The translations under genes and the position numbers were made by a program. A stretch of 64,000 bases of DNA from SG8-41 sp963802355 (lineage in GTDB: Bacteria; Pseudomonadota; Gammaproteobacteria; Burkholderiales; SG8-41): contig CAWDIV010000015.1 in NCBI GenBank assembly GCA_963802355.1, forward strand, positions 806,001-870,000. The letters are read 5' to 3'. Below are positions 42,531 to 51,566 of this stretch, piece after piece (position 1 is the first letter of the stretch; the number at the start of each line of letters is the position of its first letter). The notes below the pieces were generated by a model. The model was not told where the DNA came from, did no database searches, and saw only the letters and a program-made list of their open reading frames with translations.

Positions 42531-43663
42531 CTAGGGCGGGTGCTTCTTGACGAAGTCCCAGTCGATCTCTATGCCGAAGCCCGGCTTCTCGTTCATGTAG
42601 ACGTAGCTGTCCCGCACCTGTGCGCGATCCTGGTACATGCCGGCCCAGATCGGATCGCGGTGCTCGGGCGCGCCGTGAGACTCGACGGCAAAGCCCGTGC
42701 GCGGGAAAGCGGCGACCAGGTGGCAGTGCAACTCCGGAGCGTGGTGCGGCGAGATCATGACGCCGGCCTGATCCGCCATGTGCGCGACGCGCAAGGCCTC
42801 CGTGAAACCGGCGTAGCGGGTGGCGTCGAACTGTACATAGCGAATCGCCCCGCTCGTGATGAAGTCGCGGGCCGTGAAACGCGTGATTTCCCGCTCGCCG
42901 TGCGCCAGCGGTATGGGCGTAGCCTCCGCCAGGCGTACGAAATCGGCGGGCTGCATATACCAATGCAGGGGCTCTTCCAGCCACACGATGTTGTAGGGCT
43001 CGACCGCGTGCGCAAACTCGATGCAGGCGGGAAGGTCGTACGCGGCGTTCATGTCGAGCATCAGCGAGGTATCCTCGCCGATCGCGTCGCGCGTCGCGCG
43101 AATGCGCGCCACTTCGTCCTGCGATGCGAGCCGGCGCCGGTCTTCAGCTTGACCGCCTTGAAGCCCTTGGCGACGAAGCCCGCCAACTCATCGGCGCAGG
43201 CAGTGAGCTTCTCGCCCTCCACGTAATAACCGCCGGTCGCGTAGGTGAACACCGGCTTGTTCTCTGCGCCGAGCAGCCGGAAGACCGGCATGCCCGCTGC
43301 CTTCCCCTGGATGTCCCACAGCGCCATGTCGATGCCGCCGATCGCTGCCATGATCTGCGGACGGGCGCCCCGCGGCAGCCCGCCCCCGCCGACGCGCGGC
43401 GAGGTCAGCCCGAACAGCTTCTCCCAGACCGCGACGTGTGCCAGGGCATCCATGCCCGTCACGACCTCGGCGAAGCGCTCGACCCAGGCGCAGATGTCTT
43501 TCATCGGCGTGCTGCTGACCTGGCCGTAGCCTGCGAGCCCGTCGTCGGTGCGCACCTCGACGAGAACCAGGCTCACGTCGGAGCGCGGCTCGTGCGCGGT
43601 GCGGTGTTTGCGCTTGAGCGGTACGACGATCGGATGGGCGTTGACCCCCTGGATCTTGCGCAA
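42531..43663 (-). pseudogene. Enolase-superfamily protein (mandelate racemase/muconate-lactonizing type), frameshifted
   Basis: The first 170 codons read LRKIQGVNAHPIVVPLKRKH, the lid domain, GIDMALWDIQGKAAGMPVFRLLG and GFKAVKLKTGAG; then the frame changes to RLASQDEVARIRATRDAI, LMLDMNAAYDLP (metal Asp), VWLEEPLHWY (metal Glu) and LAHGEREI (metal Glu), ending WDFVKKHPP. The break lies near 43125 and corresponds to one missing base. The probable start is TTG 43663, whose AAGGA site is in the last codons of the Bug gene, with only 2 nt between the genes. They are translationally coupled, a strong sign that receptor and enzyme use the same or related compound. Confidence 0.8.
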
Positions 43664-43665
43664 GA

Positions 43666-44646
43666 TCAGTCCTTCTTGATGCCGATGGCCTGCATGAACT
43701 CCCCGAACAATGGTGCGGTCTTGGTGAGCCAGGCGCCGAAAGCGGCGCTGCCCAGGTACGTGTCCTCGTACATGTTCTTCGTCGCGTAGTCCTTCCACAA
43801 CGGACTGCGGTGCGCGCGCGCCAGCGCCGCCTCCATGATCGCGGCAGCCTCCTTCGGCACACCCGCCGGCATGGCGTAGCCGCGTCCCGCGCCGGCGTGG
43901 ATGTTGTATCCCAACTCCCGCAGGGTCGGTACATCCGGCAGGGCGGCCAGGCGCTGCTGGGCCGGCACCGCGAGGATACGGAGCTTCTTCCCCTCGACCA
44001 GGCCCATGGCTTCGCTCACGTTCTCTGTGCTGAAATGCACGTGGCCGCCCGCGACTGCGGCCATCGCGTCGCCACCGCTCTTGAACGAGACGTACTTGAA
44101 CTTCGCGCCGGTCTCCTTCTCCAGCAGGTACAGGAAATAGCGCGCCGTTCCGGTGGCCGAAGCAATGCCATCGATGATGCCCTCGGGCTCGCGCTTCGCC
44201 GCGTCGAGGAGCTCCTTGAAGCTCCTGAACTTCGAATCCGCGGGCACCGTCACCGACTGAAGATCGAAGCCGTAGAGAGCGAGCGGGGTGTAGATATCGA
44301 GTCCCAGGCCCAAGTCGGGGCGATAGGCCGCGCTCAGCACGATCGAGGTCGCCACGGAATACAGATAGTACGGATCGCCGCGCTTGCTCTTGAAGAAGGT
44401 GGTGGCCACCACGCCGCTCCCTCCCGGACGGTTGACCACGGCAAACGGCTGAGGCAGCAGCTTTTCGCGCGCGCTGATCTCCGCGAACAGTCGCCCGAAA
44501 GCATCCTGGCCGCCGCCGGGGTTGGTGTGGATGACCATCTCGATCGGGCGGCTCGGATAGGTCTGCGATGCAGCCGTAGATGCGAATGCGGATGCCACCG
44601 CCGCGAGTGCGATACCCACGCATCTGATGTGATTTCCCCTGCTCAT
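43666..44646 (-). CDS. Bug-family periplasmic solute-binding receptor (TTT)
   Basis: A 326-residue receptor: signal MSRGNHIRCVGIALAAVASA, mature start QTYPSRPIEMVIHTNPGGGQDAFGRLFAE, which has Gln-Asp-Ala in the loop. FAVVNRPGGSGVVATTFFKSKRGDPYYL departs from the usual DGYTL segment. DGIASATGTARYFLY replaces the YGS loop and FKSGGDAMAAVAGG the PYKG motif, so the binding pocket is unlike most others here. AGGAGA is 8 nt before the ATG. Its stop is 2 nt from the start of an enolase-superfamily gene, and a CoA-transferase gene lies upstream (44692). A dicarboxylate or sugar-acid ligand is plausible, not shown. Confidence 0.88.
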   Translation of the reverse strand: MSRGNHIRCVGIALAAVASAFASTAASQTYPSRPIEMVIHTNPGGGQDAFGRLFAEISAREKLLPQPFAVVNRPGGSGVVATTFFKSKRGDPYYLYSVATSIVLSAAYRPDLGLGLDIYTPLALYGFDLQSVTVPADSKFRSFKELLDAAKREPEGIIDGIASATGTARYFLYLLEKETGAKFKYVSFKSGGDAMAAVAGGHVHFSTENVSEAMGLVEGKKLRILAVPAQQRLAALPDVPTLRELGYNIHAGAGRGYAMPAGVPKEAAAIMEAALARAHRSPLWKDYATKNMYEDTYLGSAAFGAWLTKTAPLFGEFMQAIGIKKD

Positions 44647-44691
44647 GGTTCTCTCTCCTCCTGTCGTCTTTCGCGAAAGACTGCTTGAAAG

Positions 44692-45885
44692 CTAAGCTAT
44701 GGCTTTTGCTTTGTGCAGCGCCGCGATTTCCGCGGCGCTGTAGCCGACCGCAGCCAGCACGGCGTCGGTGTGCTCGCCCAGCCGCGCGGGCGGCGTCTCG
44801 ATCGACGGCCCGTCATGGGCGAACTTGAATGCCGCGAGTGGCACCGTCACCGGCTTCCCGACGCCGGGCACGCTCTCATGCCGGTGCAGCACGCCGCGGT
44901 GTTCGAGGTGGGGATCGCCCAGCGCCTCCGGCAGCTCGCGAACCCGCGTCGCCGGAACGTGCTTGCCCTGCAGATAGCTCTCCCACTCGTCCGCGGTCTT
45001 CTGTCTGATTTTCGCGGCGACCAACGCGAACTTTTCATCGTAACGCGTAGAGCGTTCGTCCAGACTCGCGCGTTCCGCCTCTGCAGGTTCGCCGATGGCC
45101 GTATAGAAACGCCGGTGCTGCCGGGGGTTGGACGCTGCGATCTGGAGCAAGCCGTCGCTCGCTTCGTGCATCGAGTTCTCCGCGAAGCGCATCCGGTTGC
45201 CCGCGCGCTTGTGATGCTTTCCGGTGTGGTAGTAGTCCGTGATATGCGAGCTCTGCAGGATCAACGCGACATCGAGCATCGCCATGTCTATGTACTGCCC
45301 TTCGCCCGTGCGCAGCGTCTGGTACAGCGCCGCCGAGACTGCGAACGCCCCCATCGTGCCGGTCGCATAGTCGATGACCGGAACGCCGGTCTTGATCGGC
45401 CCGCTATCGGGGGTGCCGGTCGCCGCCGTGATCCCGGCTGTCGCCTGGATCGCATGATCGTAGGCGGTCTGGTTGCCGCGGGGCCCGTCCTGGCCGAATG
45501 CCGTCATCGACGCGTAGATCAGCTTGGGCTTGAGGCGCGACAAGTCCTCGTAGCCGAGGCCCAGCGCCTTGAACGCTCCGGGTCGGTAGTTCTCAATGAG
45601 CACGTCCGCCCAATCGCGCACCAGGCGCTTTAACGCTTCGCGCCCGTCCTCGGTCTTCAGATCGAGCGCGATCGAACGCTTGTTCGAGCCCTGCGTGAGA
45701 AAGCTCGTGCCCATGCGTGTCTTGTTGAGCGCGTGATCTCCTCCTCCTTCGCGGCTCTGGTCGGGCTCGTTCGGGTCTTCCACCTTGATCACGTCCGCGC
45801 CGAGCACCGCGAGCTGGTAAGCCGTGAACGGCCCCGCGAGCACGTGGGTGCAATCGAGTATCTTCACTCCTTCGAATGGTCGCAT
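44692..45885 (-). CDS. Family III CoA-transferase (CaiB/BaiF type)
   Basis: A 397-residue enzyme that passes CoA between carboxylic acids. Seen: PFEGVKILDCTHVLAGPFTAYQLAVLGADVIKVEDP, GSNKRSIALDLKTEDGREAL, VLIENYRPGAF, the catalytic Asp143 in NQTAYDHAIQATAGI, and the C-terminal HIEHRGVL-like HLEHRGVLHRHES. AAGGAG 8 nt upstream fixes ATG 45885. The frame upstream to 45957 is open only because the 10-nt repeat at 45942 happens to be readable. Downstream, a Bug receptor and an enolase-superfamily enzyme are on the same strand; together they would import, activate and transform one acid. Confidence 0.93.
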   Translation of the reverse strand: MRPFEGVKILDCTHVLAGPFTAYQLAVLGADVIKVEDPNEPDQSREGGGDHALNKTRMGTSFLTQGSNKRSIALDLKTEDGREALKRLVRDWADVLIENYRPGAFKALGLGYEDLSRLKPKLIYASMTAFGQDGPRGNQTAYDHAIQATAGITAATGTPDSGPIKTGVPVIDYATGTMGAFAVSAALYQTLRTGEGQYIDMAMLDVALILQSSHITDYYHTGKHHKRAGNRMRFAENSMHEASDGLLQIAASNPRQHRRFYTAIGEPAEAERASLDERSTRYDEKFALVAAKIRQKTADEWESYLQGKHVPATRVRELPEALGDPHLEHRGVLHRHESVPGVGKPVTVPLAAFKFAHDGPSIETPPARLGEHTDAVLAAVGYSAAEIAALHKAKAIA

Positions 45886-45941
45886 ACGACTTTCTCCTTC
45901 CCGCAAGAAAATGTCTCGAGTGGTCTCAAGTACCGCTTTTG

Positions 45942-46034
45942 AGCCACGGATAAACACAGATGAACACCGATAAAGAATTCGTGCAGTTCTTCGCCTTCGA
46001 TAAGATCCGTGTTTATCTGTGTGTATCTGTGGCT
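45942..46034. repeat. Compact inverted-repeat element (10-nt period)
   Basis: AGCCACGGATAAACACAGAT (45942) and ATCTGTGTGTATCTGTGGCT (ending 46034) are inverted arms of about 31 nt around a 30-nt loop. It covers the entire gap between the CoA-transferase and the next gene, whose stop codon overlaps its edge. Confidence 0.9.
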
Positions 46035-46383
46035 AAGTAGCACTTCGCGCTTTCGTCGAGTTCGCGACGACGGCTCCCAGCCGCTGCTGGCGCGACTTGA
46101 CGCGCGGGCGGATGACCGGCGCCCAGCGTCCGATATCAGATTTCGCGCGCCACCCCGGCGTGCTCGGGAGATCCGCCCGCGCCATGAGGTAAAGCGCCGA
46201 GTAGCGCAACCATCCTTGCGGTGTCGGCTCCGCGTCCCGGAACCGGATCACCTGCAAAACGCCATCGACCTCGAGGATGTTGGGTATGTGCTCGGTGTCG
46301 TAGATCTCGTTGAACTGCGCCTCGTCCTCGGGCGCGATCTCGAACGTCACCAGGTAAAAGTAAGGCGCGCTATTTGCCGTCAC
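46033..46383 (-). CDS. EthD-like/dimeric alpha-beta-barrel protein
   Basis: About 116 residues with the ferredoxin-like dimeric-barrel pattern: YFYLVTFEIAPEDEAQFNEIYDTEHIPNILEVDGVLQVIRFRD, then WLRYSALYLMARADLPSTPGW. EthD-type proteins and small monooxygenases have the same Asn/Asp-Glu-Hi-Pro helix (YDTEHIPNIL). The frame is open to 46413, but GGAGGG inside that extension is about 10 nt from GTG 46383, which I take as start. The C-terminal 30 residues are basic and may be disordered. The stop lies in the repeat element at 45942-46034. Likely accessory to the CoA-transferase downstream. Confidence 0.78.
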   Translation of the reverse strand: MTANSAPYFYLVTFEIAPEDEAQFNEIYDTEHIPNILEVDGVLQVIRFRDAEPTPQGWLRYSALYLMARADLPSTPGWRAKSDIGRWAPVIRPRVKSRQQRLGAVVANSTKARSAT

Positions 46384-46717
46384 AAAAGCTCTTCCCTCCA
46401 TAACAACTTGCACGAACTTGCGGCCATGTTACTGCGTCCATTGAGGATCCAACTGACATGCGCTTTGCTGCGATAGAAGACAATTTGATCGTGCCAGCTA
46501 GCCCAGCCGCGCGTGGAAAGATGAGCCCGATAAGATCCAAGAACTGATCCTGCCACTAATCTACCCTGCGTCACGGTTCAATTACGCGCGCTGCGGTCAT
46601 GGGTGTCTGGGCATTTGGCACGTTAAAATGTTCACCGGACGATCCAAGAACGGTTCCCGTCTGCCCGATCCAATTCCCCAATCCTGATCGTAATTTGCGG
46701 ATTAGCGCCCCTTATTT

Positions 46718-47728
46718 TCAGTCGATTTGTATATTCGCATCCTTGACGACTTTGGCGTACTTCTTGATCTCGGAGTTGATGTAAGCGCCCAGTTGCTCCG
46801 GCGGACTGCCGATGGGTTCTATCGAGTTTCTGGTGAGCATGCCGCGGAAATCGGGTTGGGCGAGCGCGCGCACGATCTCGCCGTTCAACTTCGCCACGAT
46901 CTCGCGCGGCGTCCCGGCGGGAGCGAGCACGGCGTACCACACCCCCGAATCGTAGCCCGGCACACCCGCTTCGGCGATTGTCGGCAGGTCCAGGCCGGCG
47001 GCCCGCTTGGCGGTGCTCACCGCGAGAGCGCGCAGGCGGCCGCTTTGCATATGCGGCGCGGAGGAAAGGTGGGTCGCGAACAGGACCTGCACGTGCCCAG
47101 CAAGCAGATCGATCAGCGCCGGGCCGCCGCCCTTGTACGGTATGTGCAGCATCTTGATACCGGCCATGGTGTTCAGCAGTTCCGCGGCGAGGTGTCCGCC
47201 GCTGCCATTGCCCGAAGACGCGTAAGTGATCTGGCCGGGCCGCGGGCGCACCAGCGCGATCAGCTCCTTCACCGATCTCACCGGCAGTGACGGATGCACG
47301 ACGAGGAGATAAGCGCCCGAGCCGAGCAGGGTGATCGGCTCGTAATCGCGGACCGGATCGTAAGGGATTTTCTTGTACAGGCTGGGGTTCACGGCAAGCT
47401 GGGCGTTGAGCGCGAATATGAGGGTGTAGCCATCCGGTTGAGCGCGCGCGACCGCTTCCATGCCGATGTTGCCGCTCGCGCCCCCGCGGTTCTCGACCAC
47501 GAACTGCTGCCCGAGGCTTTCGGAAAGCTTCTGCGCCAGCGGCCGCGTAATGGTGTCGCTGCCACCTCCCGGCGGGTACGGCACCACGATACGGACCGGC
47601 TTGGCTGGATACACCTGCGCGGAAGCTGGCGAAATGCAGATTTGAACCGCCAAGGCCGCCAAGAGTAGACGAGCAATGTTGGAACCGCCAGGATTCCTTT
47701 CAATACTCCGCGTCAAGAAAACACCCAT
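46718..47728 (-). CDS. Bug-family periplasmic solute-binding receptor (TTT)
   Basis: A 336-residue receptor. The signal core is IARLLLAALAVQICISPASA, then QVYPAKPVRIVVPYPPGGGSDTITRPLAQ, FVVENRGGASGNIGMEA, YASSGNGSGGHLAAELL, HIPYKGGGPALIDLLAGHVQ and LPTIAEAGVPGYDSGVWYAV. It is one of the most canonical copies, with a lysine-glycine-glycine-glycine loop. The N-terminal 15 residues before the signal core begin in the 7-nt array at 47722-47753, so translation may begin further down, although no better start codon with a ribosome site was found. Alone between a small gene at 46033 and the cytochrome c gene. Confidence 0.87.
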   Translation of the reverse strand: MGVFLTRSIERNPGGSNIARLLLAALAVQICISPASAQVYPAKPVRIVVPYPPGGGSDTITRPLAQKLSESLGQQFVVENRGGASGNIGMEAVARAQPDGYTLIFALNAQLAVNPSLYKKIPYDPVRDYEPITLLGSGAYLLVVHPSLPVRSVKELIALVRPRPGQITYASSGNGSGGHLAAELLNTMAGIKMLHIPYKGGGPALIDLLAGHVQVLFATHLSSAPHMQSGRLRALAVSTAKRAAGLDLPTIAEAGVPGYDSGVWYAVLAPAGTPREIVAKLNGEIVRALAQPDFRGMLTRNSIEPIGSPPEQLGAYINSEIKKYAKVVKDANIQID

Positions 47729-47753
47729 CACTCATCACCCATCACTCGTCACT
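47722..47753. repeat. 7-nt tandem array (ACCCATC/ACTCATC)
   Basis: ACCCATC, ACTCATC, ACCCATC, ACTCGTC, ACTG between a Bug gene and the cytochrome c gene; it includes the Bug start codon. Confidence 0.88.
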
Positions 47754-47769
47754 GTTTTTAGGGATTCTA

Positions 47770-48351
47770 TCAGCGGAAACGAGCCAGAAAGTAGGCCAGA
47801 TCGGTGAGCTGCTCGTCGCTGAGCGGAACCAGAACGTCCGCCATCGAGGGATCGTAGGCGCGGCGCGCATCGTTCTTGTAGTCCCGCAGCGCTTTCACGA
47901 GATAGTCCTCGCGCTGGCCGGCCAGGCGGGGAGCGTTCTGCTCGCCGGAATAATCCCGGTTATGGCAGAAATTGCACCGGTGCTGTTCGATAAGCGCCCG
48001 CGCGCGCTCCATGCGGGCGGGGTCGGCGGCGCCGCCCGCCGGCTGCGGAGGCGGCAGCCTGGAAAGCGCATTCGCCATGCCGCGCAGATCGTTGTCGCTG
48101 AGACCGTGCGTCATCTGGTTCATGGGTTCCACGACGCGCATCTTTTCCCGGAACATGATCAGCTGGGCCATGAGGAAGAAGTCCGGCTGCCCGCCGAGCG
48201 AGGGCACGCCAGGTGTGCCCGACTGACCTTTCTCGCCGTGGCAGGCGAGACAGGGAGCGAGCTTCGTCTGGAGTGCGTCCGCACCGTTCGCCGGCGCGGG
48301 GAAGAGGACGAGCGCAGCGGCCGCGATGTACCCGCGCATGAACGCCGGCAT
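47770..48351 (-). CDS. Periplasmic diheme cytochrome c (c4-like)
   Basis: A 193-residue exported protein with two haem-attachment sites, CLACH at 34-38 and CNFCH at 126-130, each in a domain of about 80 residues. Methionine ligands are likely in FREKMRVV and in DPSMADVLVPLSDEQL. The signal peptide is MRGYIAAAALVLFPAPANG; ATG 48351 or ATG 48339 could start it. GQSGTPGVPSLGGQPDFF and NAPRLAGQREDY are the two matching haem-pocket loops. It follows the PQQ-type dehydrogenase gene by 62 bp and is probably the electron acceptor of that enzyme, passing electrons to a terminal oxidase. Confidence 0.92.
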   Translation of the reverse strand: MPAFMRGYIAAAALVLFPAPANGADALQTKLAPCLACHGEKGQSGTPGVPSLGGQPDFFLMAQLIMFREKMRVVEPMNQMTHGLSDNDLRGMANALSRLPPPQPAGGAADPARMERARALIEQHRCNFCHNRDYSGEQNAPRLAGQREDYLVKALRDYKNDARRAYDPSMADVLVPLSDEQLTDLAYFLARFR

Positions 48352-48413
48352 CCCGGCGCAGGAGTGGGAGAAGAGTCGAGGGCGGCGCGCCGCCCTCGCG
48401 GAGTCGTAGCCGC

Positions 48414-49709
48414 TCAGCGGTTCGCGACCTTCTCGCCGCCGTACGTAATGCGGTAGACCGCGCCGGCGTAGTCGTCCGAGACCAGCATCGAACCGTCCTT
48501 CATGACGTGCACGTCGACCGGCCGGCCGATGTACTCGTTGTTCTGGATGAAGCCGGTGAGAAAAGGCTCCTGAGATCTCACGGTGCCGTCCTTGTTGAGC
48601 TTCACGACGACGATGTCGCCGCCGATCTTCTTCGTCCGGTTCCACGAGCCGTGCCGGGCGATGAAGATCGCATTCTTGTACTGGCTCGGAAACATGTTGC
48701 CGGTATAGAACCGCATGCCAAGCACGGCCGAATGCGGGCCCATCAGGGCGGCCGGTTTCTCGTACGTGTCGCACGAGTGGCCCCAGCCCATTTCCCGGTC
48801 CGTATGGGTGCCGTTGTGGCAGTACGGGAACCCGAAATGCTGGCCGACCTTCGTGACGCGGTTCAACTCATCTTCGGGCAGGTCTTCCGACAGCCAGTCG
48901 CGGCCGTGCTCCGTGAAGTAGAGCTCCTTCGATACCGGGTGCCAGTCGAATCCGACCGAGTTTCGCACCCCGCGGGCGTATATGTGCGCGCCGCTGCCGT
49001 CGAGATTCATCCGCCGGATCTGCGCGTTGGCCGGCGGCGGCTCGCAGATGTTGCACGGCGCGCCGACGTTTATGTAGAGCATGTTGTCCGGCCCGATGCC
49101 GATGTACCTCCAGCCGTGCGACTGGTGGTTCGGCAGATCGTCGTAGACCACGACGGGCTTGGGCGGGTTGTCGAGACTGTTCTCGATGTTGTCGAATCTC
49201 GAGATCTTCGTGCCTTCGGCGACGTAGAGCGCGCCTTTGTGAAAAGCGAGCCCGTTCGGCCGGTCCAGGCCCGAAGCGATGACTTTCACTTCGCGCTTGC
49301 CGTTCCGCTCGACAATGGCATAGACCTTGTCGAGGAGCCGGTTGCTCACGAATACCGTCCCTTTGTCCCCTATCCGCACCGTGCGCGCGTTAGCGATCCC
49401 GTGGGCGTAGACCTCGATCTTGAAGCCCTTGGGCAGCTTCAACTGCGGAAGCGGCAGCTTGTCTTCGGGCATCGCGGTCGGCGGCATTGCTATACCGCGC
49501 AGTTTCTGGTTGACCTCGGCGTTCGGAACGTCCGGCCGCCCGGGGACGGTGGTCGGCTGAGGTTGCAAGGAGGGCATCGGTTTCGATACGTCGGGCGTCG
49601 CAGCCGGTTTGTCCCCCGTCTGTTGCGCGAGGACGGGCGGCGCGGCGAGCACAGTTGCGATAGTTCCGGCAAGCAAGAGGCAACTCAGGTTCGATGAACG
49701 CATAGTCAT
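48414..49709 (-). CDS. PQQ-dependent sugar/sorbosone dehydrogenase-type six-blade propeller protein
   Basis: A 431-residue exported enzyme; ATG 49709 has AGGAGG 7 nt upstream and a signal peptide (LSCLLLAGTIATVLAAPPVL). After a Pro-rich linker to residue 70, a beta-propeller like soluble glucose or L-sorbosone dehydrogenase follows: GFKIEVYAHGIANARTVRIG, LDRPNGLAFHKGALYVAEG, NHQSHGWRYIGIGPDNMLYI, GAPCNICEPP (a Cys pair), GVRNSVGFDWHPVSKELYFTEHGRD, HGSWNRTKKIGGDI and YIGRPVDVHVMKDGSMLVSDDYAG. His in NHQSHGW and Arg in GRPVD are the usual PQQ contacts. It oxidises an aldose or other alcohol in the periplasm with the cytochrome c encoded next. The exact substrate is open. Confidence 0.9.
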   Translation of the reverse strand: MTMRSSNLSCLLLAGTIATVLAAPPVLAQQTGDKPAATPDVSKPMPSLQPQPTTVPGRPDVPNAEVNQKLRGIAMPPTAMPEDKLPLPQLKLPKGFKIEVYAHGIANARTVRIGDKGTVFVSNRLLDKVYAIVERNGKREVKVIASGLDRPNGLAFHKGALYVAEGTKISRFDNIENSLDNPPKPVVVYDDLPNHQSHGWRYIGIGPDNMLYINVGAPCNICEPPPANAQIRRMNLDGSGAHIYARGVRNSVGFDWHPVSKELYFTEHGRDWLSEDLPEDELNRVTKVGQHFGFPYCHNGTHTDREMGWGHSCDTYEKPAALMGPHSAVLGMRFYTGNMFPSQYKNAIFIARHGSWNRTKKIGGDIVVVKLNKDGTVRSQEPFLTGFIQNNEYIGRPVDVHVMKDGSMLVSDDYAGAVYRITYGGEKVANR

Positions 49710-49904
49710 GGGAGATCCTCCTGATTCAGCGCGCAGGGTAATTGCGGAATGATCCGCTTGTCGATACGCAGAGGCATTCTGCCATAGGGAGTCGCATTCC
49801 GTGCGCCCAGGAAATATGCCGGTCTGGTTCGGCATGTTCCTGGACTGTTATCGAGGCGGCCTCGGCTTAAGGAGAATGCCGGATGGAAATCCGGCAGACG
49901 CCTT

Positions 49905-51503
49905 TCAGAGGTTACTTAAATCAACGGCCTTGGTCTTGAGCGCCGGGTCGGAACGAAGCGCGGTCTTCTGTACTTTGTGCGTAGGGGTATGCGGCAACTC
50001 GCCCATAAAAACGACAAAGCGGGGCACTTTTTGCGGCGCGAGATGCCGGCGACACCAGTCGGCGATGTCCTCCTCCGAGCAGACCTGCCCGGGCTTCAAG
50101 ACAATCGCGACGAGGATCTCGTCTTCACCGAGCTCGCTCGGCACTGCAATCGCGGCCGCTTCGTGCACGGCCGGGTGCTCGCCGATCACGCGATCGAGCT
50201 CCGCCGCCGAAATGTTCTCACCGCGGCGCCGGATGATGTCCTTTTTCCGAGAGACGAAGTAGAACCAGCCATCCGCGTCGCGCCGCACCAGGTCGCCCGT
50301 CAGGAACCAGCCATCCCGGAAAGCCGCCTTCGTCTGGTCCGGGTCGCGGAAGTAACCCTGCATGATGATGGGCGTCTTTACGGCGAGCTCGCCCACTTCA
50401 TCCACGCCGACATCGCGTCCTTCGTCGTCTACCACCCGGCATTCCGCCCACGGGCGGGCGGGATCGGGGTGGCGCCCGACCGGGCCCATGCTGCCCGGCT
50501 TCTCCGGCCCTTCGAACGGCGTGGAGGTGACGCCCGGTATCTCGGTCATGCCGAAGCCGCCAATGAGGTGAGGGATGCCGAAATCGTTGCGGAAGGTGTC
50601 AATGACGCTTCGGCGCGCGCCATACACCCTGCGAATGCGATGGGTGGGACGGAACTCGGTGCGCGGACGGTTCTGCAGTATGGTGCCGATTGCCTCGATA
50701 ATATTGACTTCGGTTGCTCCGGTTTCGACAGCGGTATCCCAGAATGTAGACGCCGAAAACCGAGGCACGACGGCCATTGAGCAGCCCGCTGCGAGCGTGC
50801 CGGCGACCGAATAGAACTGCGCGTTCACGTGAAACAGCGGCAGCAGAACCATGACGCGGTCGTCGGGCTGCAAGTAAACCCTCTGCACGAAAGCTTCGCC
50901 GCAGGTAACGAAGCTCTTCTGGCTGTGCATCGCCCCCTTGGGGAAGCCAGTGGTGCCCGAGGTGTAGACGATCAGGCAGGTCGCATCGCCCGTGATGTCC
51001 TCGGGCAACGCGCATTCAGGTGCGCGATCGATGAGATCGCGCAGCAGCGGCGCGTTACCAGAGCCACCGTCGAGCAGCACGAACCACGGCGCCGTGGCGA
51101 GATCCTCGCACCCTGCACGCGCGGTGGCCAGCGTATCGGTGCTCGCAATGACACCGCAGACCTCAGCGTGATGCAATACGTAGCGCGCTTCCTGCACCCC
51201 GAACTCGGGATTGACCGGCACCATGATGGCCCCGATGCAGGCGAGCGCGAACAGCACCAGCACGTGCCCTTCGTGATTCCGCGCCATGACCGCCACGCGG
51301 TCGCCCTTGCGCACGCCGCGCGCCACAAAGAGGCACGCTGCCTTCTTGACGGCGGCGTCGAACTCGCCCCAAGTCCAGGTCCGCCCGGCGAACAGCATGA
51401 ACGCACGGCCGGGGTCGCGCTGCGCCCGACTCTCGAACGCGCCGCGCAGCGTGTAGTCGTGCTCGGGGTAGAGCCTGAGAACTTCGAGCGGCTTCAGCAT
51501 CAT
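49905..51503 (-). CDS. Acyl-CoA synthetase (AMP-forming), crotonobetaine/carnitine-CoA ligase-like
   Basis: A 532-residue adenylating enzyme. P-loop-like motif YTSGTTGFPKG at 180-190, aromatic GGFGMTEIPG for adenine, GWFLTGDLVRRDADGWFYFVSRKKDIIRRRGENIS with the conserved Asp and hinge, and catalytic Lys in THKVQKTAL near the C-terminus. It activates a carboxylate to its CoA ester through an acyl-AMP. Sequence style is nearer to CaiC/long-chain-like ligases than to benzoate-CoA ligases. Upstream on the same strand lies a broken carboxymuconolactone-decarboxylase gene. ATG 51503 and the next codon ATG are both possible; no strong ribosome site. Activity may be controlled by the sirtuin at 14227. 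Confidence 0.94.
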   Translation of the reverse strand: MMLKPLEVLRLYPEHDYTLRGAFESRAQRDPGRAFMLFAGRTWTWGEFDAAVKKAACLFVARGVRKGDRVAVMARNHEGHVLVLFALACIGAIMVPVNPEFGVQEARYVLHHAEVCGVIASTDTLATARAGCEDLATAPWFVLLDGGSGNAPLLRDLIDRAPECALPEDITGDATCLIVYTSGTTGFPKGAMHSQKSFVTCGEAFVQRVYLQPDDRVMVLLPLFHVNAQFYSVAGTLAAGCSMAVVPRFSASTFWDTAVETGATEVNIIEAIGTILQNRPRTEFRPTHRIRRVYGARRSVIDTFRNDFGIPHLIGGFGMTEIPGVTSTPFEGPEKPGSMGPVGRHPDPARPWAECRVVDDEGRDVGVDEVGELAVKTPIIMQGYFRDPDQTKAAFRDGWFLTGDLVRRDADGWFYFVSRKKDIIRRRGENISAAELDRVIGEHPAVHEAAAIAVPSELGEDEILVAIVLKPGQVCSEEDIADWCRRHLAPQKVPRFVVFMGELPHTPTHKVQKTALRSDPALKTKAVDLSNL

Positions 51504-51566
51504 CGTCAGATGCAGGATTTGAAGCGACGAAGTGACACTACATATAAACGCTTGATGGCCAATTGC

